From the NCBI RefSeq assembly GCF_014650995.1, contig NZ_BMWA01000002.1, positions 1 through 64,000 on the forward strand: a DNA stretch of 64,000 nt, written 5' to 3'. A program made the position numbers and the translations under genes. A model generated the notes under the pieces. The model searched no databases. It was given only the letters and a program-made list of their open reading frames with translations, and had not been told where the DNA came from. Position 1 is the stretch's first letter, and each line of letters begins with the position of its first letter. Source of the DNA: Streptomyces viridiviolaceus (GTDB taxonomy: Bacteria; Actinomycetota; Actinomycetes; Streptomycetales; Streptomycetaceae). Shown piece after piece: positions 28,841 to 36,974 of the stretch.

Positions 28841-30109
28841 GTGGCACGCACTGACGAGACCGGGCAGGACGCCCGGCACGCATCCCCGCCCGGCACGACG
28901 CCGCCCGTCCGGCCTCCGGCCGAGGGCACCGCCGGGCCGGGCGCCCGCATGCCGCGCTGGCTGCCCCGGGCGTTCGTGCTGGCCCTGACCCTCTACGCCG
29001 TGTTCCAGCTGGGCAGCTGGGCCTTCCACCAGCTGACCGGCCTGCTGATCAACATCCTCATCGCGTTCTTCCTGGCCCTCGCGATCGAGCCCGCGGTGAG
29101 CTGGATGGCCGCGCGCGGCATGCGCCGCGGGCTGGCCACCTTCCTCGTCTTCATCGCCGTGCTGGTCGCCGCCGCGGGCTTCGTCACGCTGCTCGGCTCC
29201 ATGCTCGCCGGCCAGATCATCAAGATGGTCGAGGACTTCCCCGACTACCTCGACTCCGTGATCAACTGGGTCAACGGCCACTTCCACACCGAGCTGAGAC
29301 GGGTCGACATCCAGGAGGGCCTGCTCCGCTCCGACTGGCTGCGCAACTACGTGCAGAACAGCGCCACCGGCGTCCTGGACGTGTCCGCCCAGGTCCTCGG
29401 CGGGCTCTTCCAGCTGCTGACGATTACGCTGTTCGCGTTCTACTTCGCCGCCGACGGCCCCCGGCTGCGCCGCGCGCTCTGCTCCGTCCTGCCGCCCGCC
29501 CGGCAGGCCGAGGTCCTGCGCGCGTGGGAGATCGCCGTGAACAAGACCGGCGGCTACCTGTACTCGCGCGGCCTGATGGCGCTGATCTCCGGCATAGCCC
29601 ACTTCGTCCTGCTGGAGATCCTGGACGTGCCCTACGCGCCGGCGCTCGCGGTGTGGGTGGGCCTGGTGTCGCAGTTCATCCCGACCATCGGCACGTATCT
29701 CGCGGGTGCGCTGCCCATGTTGATCGCCTTCACGGTCAACCCGTGGTACGCGCTGTGGGTGCTGGTCTTCGTGGTGATCTACCAGCAGTTCGAGAACTAC
29801 GTGCTGCAGCCCAAGCTGACGTCCAAGACCGTGGACATCCATCCCGCGGTGGCCTTCGGCTCGGTCATCGCGGGCACCGCGCTCCTCGGCGCCGTCGGCG
29901 CGCTGATCGCCATCCCGGCGGTCGCCACGCTGCAGGCGTTCCTGGGGGCGTACGTCAAGCGGTACGACGTCACGGACGACCCCCGTGTCCACGGGCACCG
30001 GGACCGGGGGTCGGGGTCCGGCCCGTTCACGCGCGCGCGGAAGCTGTGGGCGAGCCGACCGGGGACGGCACGGACCGGCGCGGAGGGTCCGGAAGAGGGT
30101 TCCCGCTGA
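28841..30109 (+). CDS. AI-2E-family transporter (permease)
   Basis: The 422-residue membrane protein has about eight predicted helices (e.g. LLINILIAFFLALAIEPAVS, FLVFIAVLVAAAGFVTLLGS) and the family motif around GLVSQFIPTIGTYLAGALP. The family includes the E. coli autoinducer-2 exporter and Na+/H+ antiporters, so the substrate cannot be told. Disordered charged tails of about 40 residues lie at both ends. GTG 28841 was chosen; GTG 28823 in the same frame is equally possible. Confidence 0.85.
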   Translation: MARTDETGQDARHASPPGTTPPVRPPAEGTAGPGARMPRWLPRAFVLALTLYAVFQLGSWAFHQLTGLLINILIAFFLALAIEPAVSWMAARGMRRGLATFLVFIAVLVAAAGFVTLLGSMLAGQIIKMVEDFPDYLDSVINWVNGHFHTELRRVDIQEGLLRSDWLRNYVQNSATGVLDVSAQVLGGLFQLLTITLFAFYFAADGPRLRRALCSVLPPARQAEVLRAWEIAVNKTGGYLYSRGLMALISGIAHFVLLEILDVPYAPALAVWVGLVSQFIPTIGTYLAGALPMLIAFTVNPWYALWVLVFVVIYQQFENYVLQPKLTSKTVDIHPAVAFGSVIAGTALLGAVGALIAIPAVATLQAFLGAYVKRYDVTDDPRVHGHRDRGSGSGPFTRARKLWASRPGTARTGAEGPEEGSR

Positions 30110-30112
30110 GGA

Positions 30113-30152
30113 CGGGTCCCCCAGGGCAGGGGATCAGCCCTGTGGGTCCTGC
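30113..30152. terminator. Possible terminator between convergent AI-2E and VapB-like genes
   Basis: An imperfect stem (GGTCCCCCAGGGC with GCCCTGTGGGTCC, two mismatches) lies between the two convergent stop codons and runs into the last codons of the VapB-like gene. There is no T-run. Confidence 0.35.
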
Positions 30153-30334
30153 GGCCTGACGTCGACCTCGCGCAGGGCCTGGTCCCTGAGCTCGGTGCGG
30201 GTCTCCGTGCGGTGGCCGCGCGCGATGTAGTCGCGCACCACCGCCTCGACGGCGTCCTGGGGCGAGCCGATGCCGGCCAGGACCATCACTTCCACCACCA
30301 GTTCGGCGTCCAGACTGATGTCGACCTTGGCCAC
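30134..30334 (-). CDS. VapB-like type II antitoxin (orphan)
   Basis: The 66-residue protein resembles ribbon-helix-helix/VapB antitoxins (VDISLDAELVVEVMVLAGIG, then DAVEAVVRDYI). GTG 30334 has AAGGGGG 6-7 bases upstream. A toxin gene is normally adjacent, but no PIN-domain reading frame is seen on either side: an AI-2E permease converges on it and recA is divergent. It may be a solitary regulator or a relic. It shares a short intergenic region with the recA promoter. Confidence 0.75.
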   Translation of the reverse strand: MAKVDISLDAELVVEVMVLAGIGSPQDAVEAVVRDYIARGHRTETRTELRDQALREVDVRPQDPQG

Positions 30335-30413
30335 GTTGCCCCCTTCGTCGCGTCGCGTCCGCACTCTAGCCGCCGGCACGGCGACGTACGCTCGGAGGTG
30401 CCGCGTGATGCGC

Positions 30414-30440
30414 TTGACACAAAAATCGAACATCCATTCT
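30414..30440 (+). promoter_or_regulatory. recA promoter with LexA (SOS) half-site
   Basis: TTGACA at 30414-30419 is a consensus -35. TCGAACATCCATTCT at 30426-30440 matches the left half of the actinobacterial SOS box (TCGAAC-N4-GTTCGA) perfectly and the right half partly. CATTCT at 30435 is a weak -10 with a 15-bp spacer. LexA binding here would block the promoter. Confidence 0.65.
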
Positions 30441-30505
30441 CATGGAGGCTCCGGCGGGGTTCGTGACGGGCGTTTCGACTGGGTTTGGACGGAGAAGTGC
30501 CCGAG

Positions 30506-30514
30506 TTATCCACA
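30506..30514 (+). promoter_or_regulatory. Consensus DnaA box in the recA leader
   Basis: TTATCCACA is an exact E. coli-type DnaA box and one base from the Streptomyces preference TTGTCCACA. It is about 90 bases before the recA start and downstream of its promoter. Confidence 0.4.
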
Positions 30515-30603
30515 GGCCGGACCCGCATCGGGGCGCATTGTCAGTGGCAGGCATTAGCGTCTTTGACGTGAAGCGATCGAATCAAGCAAACCGGGTGGAA
30601 CCC

Positions 30604-31728
30604 ATGGCAGGAACCGACCGCGAGAAGGCCCTGGACGCCGCGCTCGCACAGATTGAACGGCAATTCGGCAAGGGCGCGGTCATGCGCATGGGCGAGCGGT
30701 CGAAGGAGCCCATCGAGGTCATCTCGACCGGGTCGACCGCGCTCGACGTGGCCCTCGGTGTGGGCGGCCTGCCGCGCGGCCGTGTCGTGGAGATCTACGG
30801 CCCCGAGTCCTCGGGTAAGACGACCCTGACCCTGCACGCGGTGGCGAACGCGCAGAAGGCCGGCGGCCAGGTCGCGTTCGTGGACGCGGAGCACGCCCTC
30901 GACCCCGAGTACGCGAAGAAGCTCGGCGTCGACATCGACAACCTGATCCTCTCCCAGCCGGACAACGGCGAGCAGGCTCTGGAGATCGTGGACATGCTGG
31001 TCCGCTCCGGCGCCCTCGACCTCATCGTCATCGACTCCGTCGCCGCGCTCGTCCCGCGCGCGGAGATCGAGGGCGAGATGGGTGACAGCCATGTCGGTCT
31101 GCAAGCCCGGCTCATGAGCCAGGCGCTGCGGAAGATCACCAGCGCGCTCAACCAGTCCAAGACCACGGCGATCTTCATCAACCAGCTGCGCGAGAAGATC
31201 GGTGTGATGTTCGGCTCCCCGGAGACCACGACCGGTGGCCGGGCGCTGAAGTTCTACGCCTCCGTGCGCATCGACATCCGCCGCATCGAGACGCTGAAGG
31301 ACGGCACGGAGGCGGTCGGCAACCGCACCCGTTGCAAGGTCGTCAAGAACAAGGTCGCGCCGCCCTTCAAGCAGGCCGAGTTCGACATCCTCTACGGCCA
31401 GGGCATCAGCCGTGAGGGCGGCCTGATCGACATGGGAGTCGAGCACGGCTTCGTCCGCAAGGCCGGCGCCTGGTACACGTACGAGGGCGACCAGCTCGGC
31501 CAGGGCAAGGAGAACGCGCGCAACTTCCTGAAGGACAACCCCGACCTCGCCAACGAGATCGAGAAGAAGATCAAGGAGAAGCTGGGCGTCGGAGTGCGCC
31601 CGGAGGAGCCGGCCGCCGAGCCGGGTGCGGACGCCGCGGGGTCCACGACCCCGGCCGACGCCGCCGCGACCGTGCCCGCCCCCGCGGCCAAGGCCACCAA
31701 GTCCAAGGCCGCGGCAGCCAAGAGCTGA
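30604..31728 (+). CDS. recA: Recombinase RecA
   Basis: The 374-residue recombinase drives strand exchange and LexA self-cleavage. Walker [10 protein letters not shown], Walker [13 protein letters not shown] and loop 2 ([20 protein letters not shown]) are intact. The C-terminus carries a Streptomyces-type Ala/Lys-rich tail ([12 protein letters not shown]). ATG 30604 is the canonical start ([14 protein letters not shown]). Only a weak GGTGGAA precedes it. recX follows after 3 bases, so they form an operon. Confidence 0.97.
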   Translation: MAGTDREKALDAALAQIERQFGKGAVMRMGERSKEPIEVISTGSTALDVALGVGGLPRGRVVEIYGPESSGKTTLTLHAVANAQKAGGQVAFVDAEHALDPEYAKKLGVDIDNLILSQPDNGEQALEIVDMLVRSGALDLIVIDSVAALVPRAEIEGEMGDSHVGLQARLMSQALRKITSALNQSKTTAIFINQLREKIGVMFGSPETTTGGRALKFYASVRIDIRRIETLKDGTEAVGNRTRCKVVKNKVAPPFKQAEFDILYGQGISREGGLIDMGVEHGFVRKAGAWYTYEGDQLGQGKENARNFLKDNPDLANEIEKKIKEKLGVGVRPEEPAAEPGADAAGSTTPADAAATVPAPAAKATKSKAAAAKS

Positions 31729-31731
31729 CCC

Positions 31732-32622
31732 GTGACACGACGAACCGACTGGGCCGAGTACGCCGCCCACCCGGAGGCCGCTTCGCGCGCGCGTGAGCGG
31801 GGGAGACCGGGCGACAGGAGCTCCGCCGGGGCGGACGGCTACGGGTACGGCGGGGACGAATCGGAGACGGGCGACGGCGCGTACGGGGCGGAGACGTCCC
31901 GGTACGAGGACGCGTTCGTCGGCGCGGATGCCGACGACGATCCCTTCGCGCCGTACGGCGTCGGCCCGCCCGGTGACGGCGGGCCGCGCCGGGGACCCGG
32001 CGGCCGGTCCGCCCGTGGGACGGGCGGCTCGCGCGGGCGCCGTCGGCGCGAGCGTGAAGAGCCGCCGGCCGAGGACGGAGGTACCACTTCCTCGTCGAGG
32101 GCCGAGAAGGGGGAGCCTCCGCGGGACCCGGTCGAGCAGGCGCGGGCGGTCTGCCTACGTCTGCTCACCGGAACCCCGCGTACGCGGAAGCAGCTCGCCG
32201 ACGCCCTGAGCAAGCGGGGGATCCCCGACGACGCCGCCGAGGAGGTGCTGTCCCGGTTCGAGGAGGTCGGCCTGATCAACGACAGCGCCTTCGCGGACGC
32301 CTGGGTGGAGTCCCGGCACCACGGCCGTGGGCTGGCCCGGCGTGCCCTCGCACGGGAGCTGCGGACCAAGGGTGTCGACTCCACACTCATCGACGCCGCC
32401 GTGTCCCAGCTCGACTCCGAGCAGGAGGAGGCGACCGCGCGCGAACTCGTCGCACGGAAACTGCGCTCCACCCGGGGCCTCGACCGGGACAAGAGGCTGC
32501 GCCGCCTCGCGGGCATGCTGGCGCGCAAGGGCTACTCCGAGGGCATGGCCCTGCGGGTGGTCCGGCAAGCGCTGGAGGAGGAAGGCGAGGACACGGAGTT
32601 CCTCGGAGACGAGGGGTTCTGA
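31732..32622 (+). CDS. recX: Regulatory protein RecX
   Basis: The 296-residue inhibitor/modulator of RecA filaments has RecX three-helix repeats from about residue 135 (VEQARAVCLRLLTGTPRTRK, GIPDDAAEEVLSRFEEVGLI, GLARRALARELRTKG). The first 130 residues are a disordered Gly/Asp/Arg-rich extension, which roughly doubles the usual size. GTG 31732 starts 3 bases after the recA stop. Confidence 0.92.
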   Translation: MTRRTDWAEYAAHPEAASRARERGRPGDRSSAGADGYGYGGDESETGDGAYGAETSRYEDAFVGADADDDPFAPYGVGPPGDGGPRRGPGGRSARGTGGSRGRRRREREEPPAEDGGTTSSSRAEKGEPPRDPVEQARAVCLRLLTGTPRTRKQLADALSKRGIPDDAAEEVLSRFEEVGLINDSAFADAWVESRHHGRGLARRALARELRTKGVDSTLIDAAVSQLDSEQEEATARELVARKLRSTRGLDRDKRLRRLAGMLARKGYSEGMALRVVRQALEEEGEDTEFLGDEGF

Positions 32623-32984
32623 CCGACGCGGCGCCCGCCCGTGCCCGCCCCCGGGAGGCACCCACACGCAGGCGTCCCCGCCCGCCCGTTCCTGCCCCGC
32701 GCGACGCCTTCCGGCCACCGGGCGGGCGCGCCCCGCGGCGCGCCGTCGAGCCGCCACTCTGCCAGTGCGGTCTCGGACACGGCGAGCCGCGAGAGCCGAA
32801 GATCCCGCACGATTACCTTGCGTACCCATAAGGGTGAACGCCTTTCGTACCGCTGTACCGTCTGCTGCCGTCGCGCGCTGTCCGGTTCGTGTGGGGGCGT
32901 GCGCGTACGCCGCCCTTGGGACACCCCGGGCGGCGAACGGAACCCGCACGGATCCTCCGGTACGTCCAGAAAGGCGGCCCCGCC
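32623..32984 (+). other. Intergenic region after recX
   Basis: In these 362 bases I see no convincing gene. Frames on both strands are open but show no family motif. ACCCATAAGGGT at 32824-32835 is a short inverted repeat (ACCC/GGGT) in a less GC-rich stretch and could be an operator or promoter part for the lipoprotein gene downstream. Confidence 0.4.
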
Positions 32985-33953
32985 ATGCCCCTGCCCGCGC
33001 GCACCCGAAGAGCGACGCACCTCCTGCTCCTCGGCGCCGGTCTGGCCCTGAGCGGCTGCGGTCTGAACGCGGGGGCCGACGCCGGCTCCGCGCACGACGG
33101 CCCTCTCACCCTCGGCTTCGTCAACGGAGGTGGCAGCCAGTTCCACACCTGCCTGCAGAAGTCCGTGGAGATCACGGCCAAGAACAACTTCGCCGAGCTC
33201 GTCACGGCCAACTCCGAGCAGGACGCGACCACCGAACTGTCCAACATCGAGGACATGATCGCGCGCGAGGTCGATGCGATCATCCTCCAGACCGTCAGCA
33301 CGGACGCCCTCAAGAGCGACCTCGCGAAGGCCAAGAGCGCGGGCATCCCCGTCTTCCTGACCTCCGTCAGCGCCGACCCGTCCGACATCCTGGGCGCGGT
33401 CGTCGTCGACCTGGAAGCGGTGGGCGCACTGGACGCCCGGTGGGTCGCCGACGACGCGGCGGGCCGGGACGTACAGGTCGGCGTCATCGCGGGCGCGCCG
33501 GGCGCCGCGTCCGACCTGCTCGTGGGCGGCTTCACCGAGGCGCTGCCGGTCAACGCCGAAGTGGTCGCCAACCAGCCCGGCATGTTCGACGCCGCCGAGG
33601 CCGGCCAGGTCGCCGCGACCATGGCGGAGGCGCACCCCGACCTGGACTACGCCTTCGTCGCCAACGAGCAGATGGCCTTCGCCGCGCGCAAGTCGTTCGA
33701 CGCGGCCGGAGCCGACAAGGTGAAGATCGTGACCGTCAACGGCACCGACGAAGCCCTCGCCGCGCTCAAGGACGGACGCTTCTCCGCGACCGTCTCCAAC
33801 TCGGCCGGGAACACGGGCGAACTGGCCGTCAGGAACGCCATCGCCCTGCTGCGCGACCGGGAGGCCGAGAAGATCGCCAAGACGCCGATCCGCCTGGTCA
33901 CGCGAGCCAACGCGGACACGGCGCCGTTGTACTGCCCCTCCGCGGACCGCTGA
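32985..33953 (+). CDS. Periplasmic sugar-binding lipoprotein (LacI/RbsB fold), orphan
   Basis: The 322-residue protein has a lipoprotein signal (lipobox LALSGC, Cys about 25). A type 1 periplasmic-binding fold follows: LGFVNGGGSQFHTCLQKS, IEDMIAREVDAIILQTVS, VGVIAGAPGAASDLLVGGF and VTVNGTDEALAALKDG. Such proteins feed ribose/galactose-type ABC importers, but no permease or ATPase is near. ATG 32985 has GAAAGG upstream. It converges with the rhodanese gene, 33 bases away. Ligand unknown. Confidence 0.85.
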   Translation: MPLPARTRRATHLLLLGAGLALSGCGLNAGADAGSAHDGPLTLGFVNGGGSQFHTCLQKSVEITAKNNFAELVTANSEQDATTELSNIEDMIAREVDAIILQTVSTDALKSDLAKAKSAGIPVFLTSVSADPSDILGAVVVDLEAVGALDARWVADDAAGRDVQVGVIAGAPGAASDLLVGGFTEALPVNAEVVANQPGMFDAAEAGQVAATMAEAHPDLDYAFVANEQMAFAARKSFDAAGADKVKIVTVNGTDEALAALKDGRFSATVSNSAGNTGELAVRNAIALLRDREAEKIAKTPIRLVTRANADTAPLYCPSADR

Positions 33954-33986
33954 CCCCGCTGCCGTCGGCCTCCCGCCACGGGCGCA

Positions 33987-34373
33987 CTACGCCACCGGCA
34001 GTCCCGCCGCCCGCCACGCCTGGAAGCCGCCGACCAGGTCGGTGGCCCGGTACAGGCCCAGGCGGTGCAGCGATTCGGCCGCCAGGCTGGAGGCGTAACC
34101 CTCGTTGCACACCACGACGACGCGCAGATCGTGCCCCGTGGCCTCGGGGATCCGGTGGCTGCCGTGTGGATCCAGGCGCCACTCCAGTTCGTTGCGCTCG
34201 ATCACCACGGCGCCCGGTATCAGTCCGTCCGCCTCGCGCAGGGCCGCGTACCGGATGTCGACCAGCAGCGCCTCACCGGCCGCGGCGGCGTCGTACGCCG
34301 CACGCGGCTCGATCCGCTCGTAGCCCTGGCGCACCCGGTCCAGCAGCGCGTCGATTCCGGTCGGTTCGCTCAC
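33987..34373 (-). CDS. Rhodanese-like sulfurtransferase
   Basis: The 128-residue single rhodanese domain has the active-site cysteine in VVVCNEGYASSLAAESL and ends FQAWRAAGLPVA. It would move sulfane sulfur. GTG 34373 overlaps the cysteine dioxygenase stop as GTGA, so the two are translationally coupled. Together they suggest disposal of excess cysteine and its sulfur. Confidence 0.88.
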   Translation of the reverse strand: MSEPTGIDALLDRVRQGYERIEPRAAYDAAAAGEALLVDIRYAALREADGLIPGAVVIERNELEWRLDPHGSHRIPEATGHDLRVVVVCNEGYASSLAAESLHRLGLYRATDLVGGFQAWRAAGLPVA

Positions 34374-34912
34374 TGCCAGTCCTCCGGGCGCTCGATCTGC
34401 TCCAGGCGCAGAACTTGCCCGCTGCGGCTGTAGCGGCGGATCTGCGGCAGAGGCGGGTAGTAGGCGTGGACGGAGATCGCGTGCCGGTCGGGGGACTCGT
34501 TGAGCACCTCGTGCACGTGGTGCCGGCCGAAGGCGCGTCCCTTCCCGGCCGGCAGCCGGCGTTCCCGGTCCACGCCGTCACTGAGTTCCAGGGTCTTCCA
34601 GCCGTCGGTGGGCAACCGGGCGGCGAGCGAGTGCTCCTTGAGCTCGCCGGCCGCGGTCACGAAGGCGCCCACGGAGTCGGCGTGGTCGTGCCAGCCGGTA
34701 CCCGTGCCGGGCGGCCAGCCGATCAGCCAGGCTTCGCTGCCGCCGGGACCCGACAGCCGCACCCACGTGCGCCCCTCCGGATCGAGCGGGAGCGAGGCGA
34801 TCAGCTCGGTGTCGGCGGCAGTACGCCGAGCGAAGTCGAGGAGGTCCGCCTGCGTGGGGCGGCCGGAGACACCGGCGGGAGCAGAGGCGGAGGCAGGGGA
34901 GGAGACAGACAC
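34370..34912 (-). CDS. Cysteine dioxygenase (type I)
   Basis: The 180-residue cupin oxidises cysteine to cysteine sulfinate with non-heme iron. The iron-binding His triad is visible in GTGWHDHADS and FGRHHVHEV. The Arg and Tyr/His region near HAISVHAYYPPL fits the family. GTG 34912 follows AGGACGG. It is the first structural gene of a two-gene operon with the rhodanese and is preceded by a tiny cysteine-rich reading frame and a hairpin, which suggests control by cysteine. Confidence 0.88.
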   Translation of the reverse strand: MSVSSPASASAPAGVSGRPTQADLLDFARRTAADTELIASLPLDPEGRTWVRLSGPGGSEAWLIGWPPGTGTGWHDHADSVGAFVTAAGELKEHSLAARLPTDGWKTLELSDGVDRERRLPAGKGRAFGRHHVHEVLNESPDRHAISVHAYYPPLPQIRRYSRSGQVLRLEQIERPEDWQ

Positions 34913-34941
34913 GGGTACCGTCCTGAGAAGAGTTCGCGAGA

Positions 34942-34964
34942 GGCGCGCGGCAGCGGCGCGCGCC
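34942..34964 (-). promoter_or_regulatory. Hairpin between leader peptide and cysteine dioxygenase gene
   Basis: GGCGCGCG (34942-34949) and CGCGCGCC (34957-34964) form a perfect 8-bp GC stem with a 7-base loop. It starts 20 bases after the leader stop codon and ends 30 bases before the dioxygenase start, the position expected of an attenuator or a sequester element. Confidence 0.5.
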
Positions 34965-34984
34965 GAAGGAAGTGAGGAGCGAAT

Positions 34985-35032
34985 TCAGCAGGACGGCCGA
35001 CACACGCAGCCCGCGTAGCGGACGAGGTCCAT
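34985..35032 (-). CDS. Cys-rich leader peptide (15 residues)
   Basis: The minus strand encodes MDLVRYAGCVCRPSC followed by TGA. GGAGGG lies 6-7 bases before the ATG, a better ribosome site than that of many genes here. Three of the last seven residues are cysteine. Short Cys-rich leader peptides are known upstream of sulfur-metabolism genes in actinobacteria, where ribosome stalling at Cys codons is thought to sense cysteine. It lies 72 bases upstream of the cysteine dioxygenase gene on the same strand. Confidence 0.75.
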   Translation of the reverse strand: MDLVRYAGCVCRPSC

Positions 35033-35145
35033 ATGGACCCTCCGCCACAGGCGCACATCGGTGTCGGTCACGATCCGGAGTACACCATGACGGTGTGGGC
35101 CGGTCAACTCGCCGTCACCATGCGGACGGGCGACGAGACCGGCCA

Positions 35146-35208
35146 CCGGTGCGACGGGACCGGCGGCCGGTGCGACGGGACCGGCGGCCGGTCAGCGGGA
35201 ACCGGCCG
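35146..35208. repeat. Three 21-bp tandem repeats
   Basis: Two exact copies of a 21-base unit (35146-35166 and 35167-35187, beginning CCGGTGCGACGGGACCGG) are followed by a third, diverged copy (35188-35208) that runs into the last codons of the FAD monooxygenase. Each unit contains an inverted CCGG/CCGG pair. Confidence 0.8.
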
Positions 35209-36799
35209 ACGCCCCTGCCTCGGCAGCCGCTTTCACGGCACCGCCCAGCGTCGCCTCGGCCGCCGCGTAGAGATCGGCCGGGCGTACCCCGTTCAGCGCG
35301 GTGACCAGGCGGCCGTCGGGTCGCACCAGCAGCACGGTGTGGGCCCCGGCACCCGGATAGGTCTCGGCGACGAGCAGTTCGGCGTGGCACGGCAGCGCGG
35401 TCACCGCCGCCGCCAGCCGGGGCATGATGCCGGCGGTCACCCAGTGCTTCCGCTCCCACACCCCCGTGCCCGGCGCGATCAGCACCACCAGCAGGGCGCC
35501 GCGCCCGAGCCGGTCACGCAGCCGCACGAACGTGCCGTCCTCCGCGGTGACCCGCACGTCGATGACGGCGGCCCCGGGCGGCGTGCCGACGGCGACCTCT
35601 CCGTCGAGGCGGGGAGGCGCGAGCGGCGAGTCGGCGTACGCCCCCGGCGCACCCAGTGCCCCGCGCCCCAGATGACCGTCGGCGAGCAGGGCGTCGTGAC
35701 CGCGGGACGAGCCGGGGACGTAGGAGCGCAGACCTCCGCCGCCGCGCAGCAGGGGCAGTACCTGGTCGGCGGCGCGCAGCCGGGCGGCGACGGCCGCGCG
35801 CCGCTCCTTCTGGTAGCTGTCGAGCAGCGCCTCGTGGGGTCCTTGGTGCCAGGCCAGGGCCAGCTTCCAGGCGAGGTTGTCGGCGTCCCGCAGTCCCTCC
35901 TCGAGGCCCTGCGTGCCCAGCGCGCCGAGAAGGTGGGCCGCGTCCCCGGCGAGGAACACGCGGCCCACCCGCCAGCGCCGGGCCAGTCGGTGGTGGACCG
36001 TGTGGACGCCGGTGTCGAGGAGTTCGTACGCCGGTGACGCCCCGTCGGCCCAGCCGGTGAGGGTCTCCCGGACCCGGTTGACCAGCATCTCGGGCGTGAC
36101 CAGGTCCTTGCCCGGCGGCAGCAGCCAGTCCAGACGCCACAGGCCGTCCGGCAGCGGGCGGCCGACGATCTCACGGGCCGACGGACCGGCCGCCCGCCAC
36201 GGGGGCGCCCGGTGGAGCAACGCCTCGTCGGTCCACGGCAGTTCCGTGCGCAAGGCGGCGACGGCGTAACGTTCCACCGCGGTGCGGCCGGGGAAGCGGA
36301 TGTCCTGGAGCTTGCGGACGGTCGAGCGCGGACCGTCGCAGCCGACCAAGTAACTGCCGCGCCACCAAGTGCCCTTGGGACCACGGGTGTGGGCCGTGAC
36401 ACCGGAGGGCTCCTGCTCGAGGGAGTCCAGACGGCTGTCCACGGCGATCTTCACGAGCGGCTCGCCCGCCAGCGCGGCACGCAGCGCGCCGGTCAGCACG
36501 TGCTGGGCGATGTGCAGGGGAGCGGGGTCGGCGGCGTCGTCGAACACGACCTCGCGCATCACCTGTTTGCGCCGCATCGACCGCCATCCGGCCGGGCGGA
36601 AGCCGCCCGTCAGCGGCGCGCCGGTCAGCCGTTCCACGAGGGCGACGGTGTCCTCGCGCAGGACGACGGTGCGCGCGGGGCGCGGTTCGTCCTTGCCCGG
36701 GCCTTCGTCGAGGACGACACAGGGCACCTCCTGACGCGCCAGCGCCAGGGCGAGCGTGAGCCCGACGGGCCCCGCGCCGACGATGATCACCGGGTCCAC
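35192..36799 (-). CDS. FAD-dependent aromatic hydroxylase/monooxygenase
   Basis: The 535-residue flavoprotein is of the PheA/TfdB type. The FAD-binding GAGPVGLTLALALA is at about residue 8, the DG motif is in LVGCDGPRSTVRK, and GDAAHLLGALGTQGLEEGL is the second FAD site. A thioredoxin-like C-terminal domain follows from about 400. Such enzymes hydroxylate aromatic substrates with NAD(P)H; the substrate is not evident. GTG 36799 has CAGGGGG about 9 bases upstream; the open frame further upstream lacks support. It stands alone between the Cys operon and the glu operon. Confidence 0.85.
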   Translation of the reverse strand: MDPVIIVGAGPVGLTLALALARQEVPCVVLDEGPGKDEPRPARTVVLREDTVALVERLTGAPLTGGFRPAGWRSMRRKQVMREVVFDDAADPAPLHIAQHVLTGALRAALAGEPLVKIAVDSRLDSLEQEPSGVTAHTRGPKGTWWRGSYLVGCDGPRSTVRKLQDIRFPGRTAVERYAVAALRTELPWTDEALLHRAPPWRAAGPSAREIVGRPLPDGLWRLDWLLPPGKDLVTPEMLVNRVRETLTGWADGASPAYELLDTGVHTVHHRLARRWRVGRVFLAGDAAHLLGALGTQGLEEGLRDADNLAWKLALAWHQGPHEALLDSYQKERRAAVAARLRAADQVLPLLRGGGGLRSYVPGSSRGHDALLADGHLGRGALGAPGAYADSPLAPPRLDGEVAVGTPPGAAVIDVRVTAEDGTFVRLRDRLGRGALLVVLIAPGTGVWERKHWVTAGIMPRLAAAVTALPCHAELLVAETYPGAGAHTVLLVRPDGRLVTALNGVRPADLYAAAEATLGGAVKAAAEAGASAGSR

Positions 36800-36915
36800 G
36801 GCGCGGCGCCCCCTGCCCGTGACGGTGTCCCGTGGGACACAGGTGAACAGGAAGTTGGAGCAGGGTGCACGATCACAGAACGTATGCAACCCATTGCCGC
36901 TGCTTGCGTCAAGTG

Positions 36916-36949
36916 ACGGAGGCAGCGGCGAGATCGCCGCTGCCTCCGT
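36916..36949. terminator. Terminator of the gluABCD operon
   Basis: A perfect 15-bp stem (ACGGAGGCAGCGGCG with its complement) around an AGAT loop lies 26 bases beyond the gluD stop codon. No T-run is present. Confidence 0.8.
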
Positions 36950-36974
36950 GATGGTCCTACGAGATGACCCGCTG

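Noticed and set aside
32532..33635. Open frames on the minus strand after recX, possible extra gene
   Set aside because: They are antisense to the binding-protein gene, lack ribosome sites and have no recognisable similarity. The 32623-32984 gap was left as non-coding.
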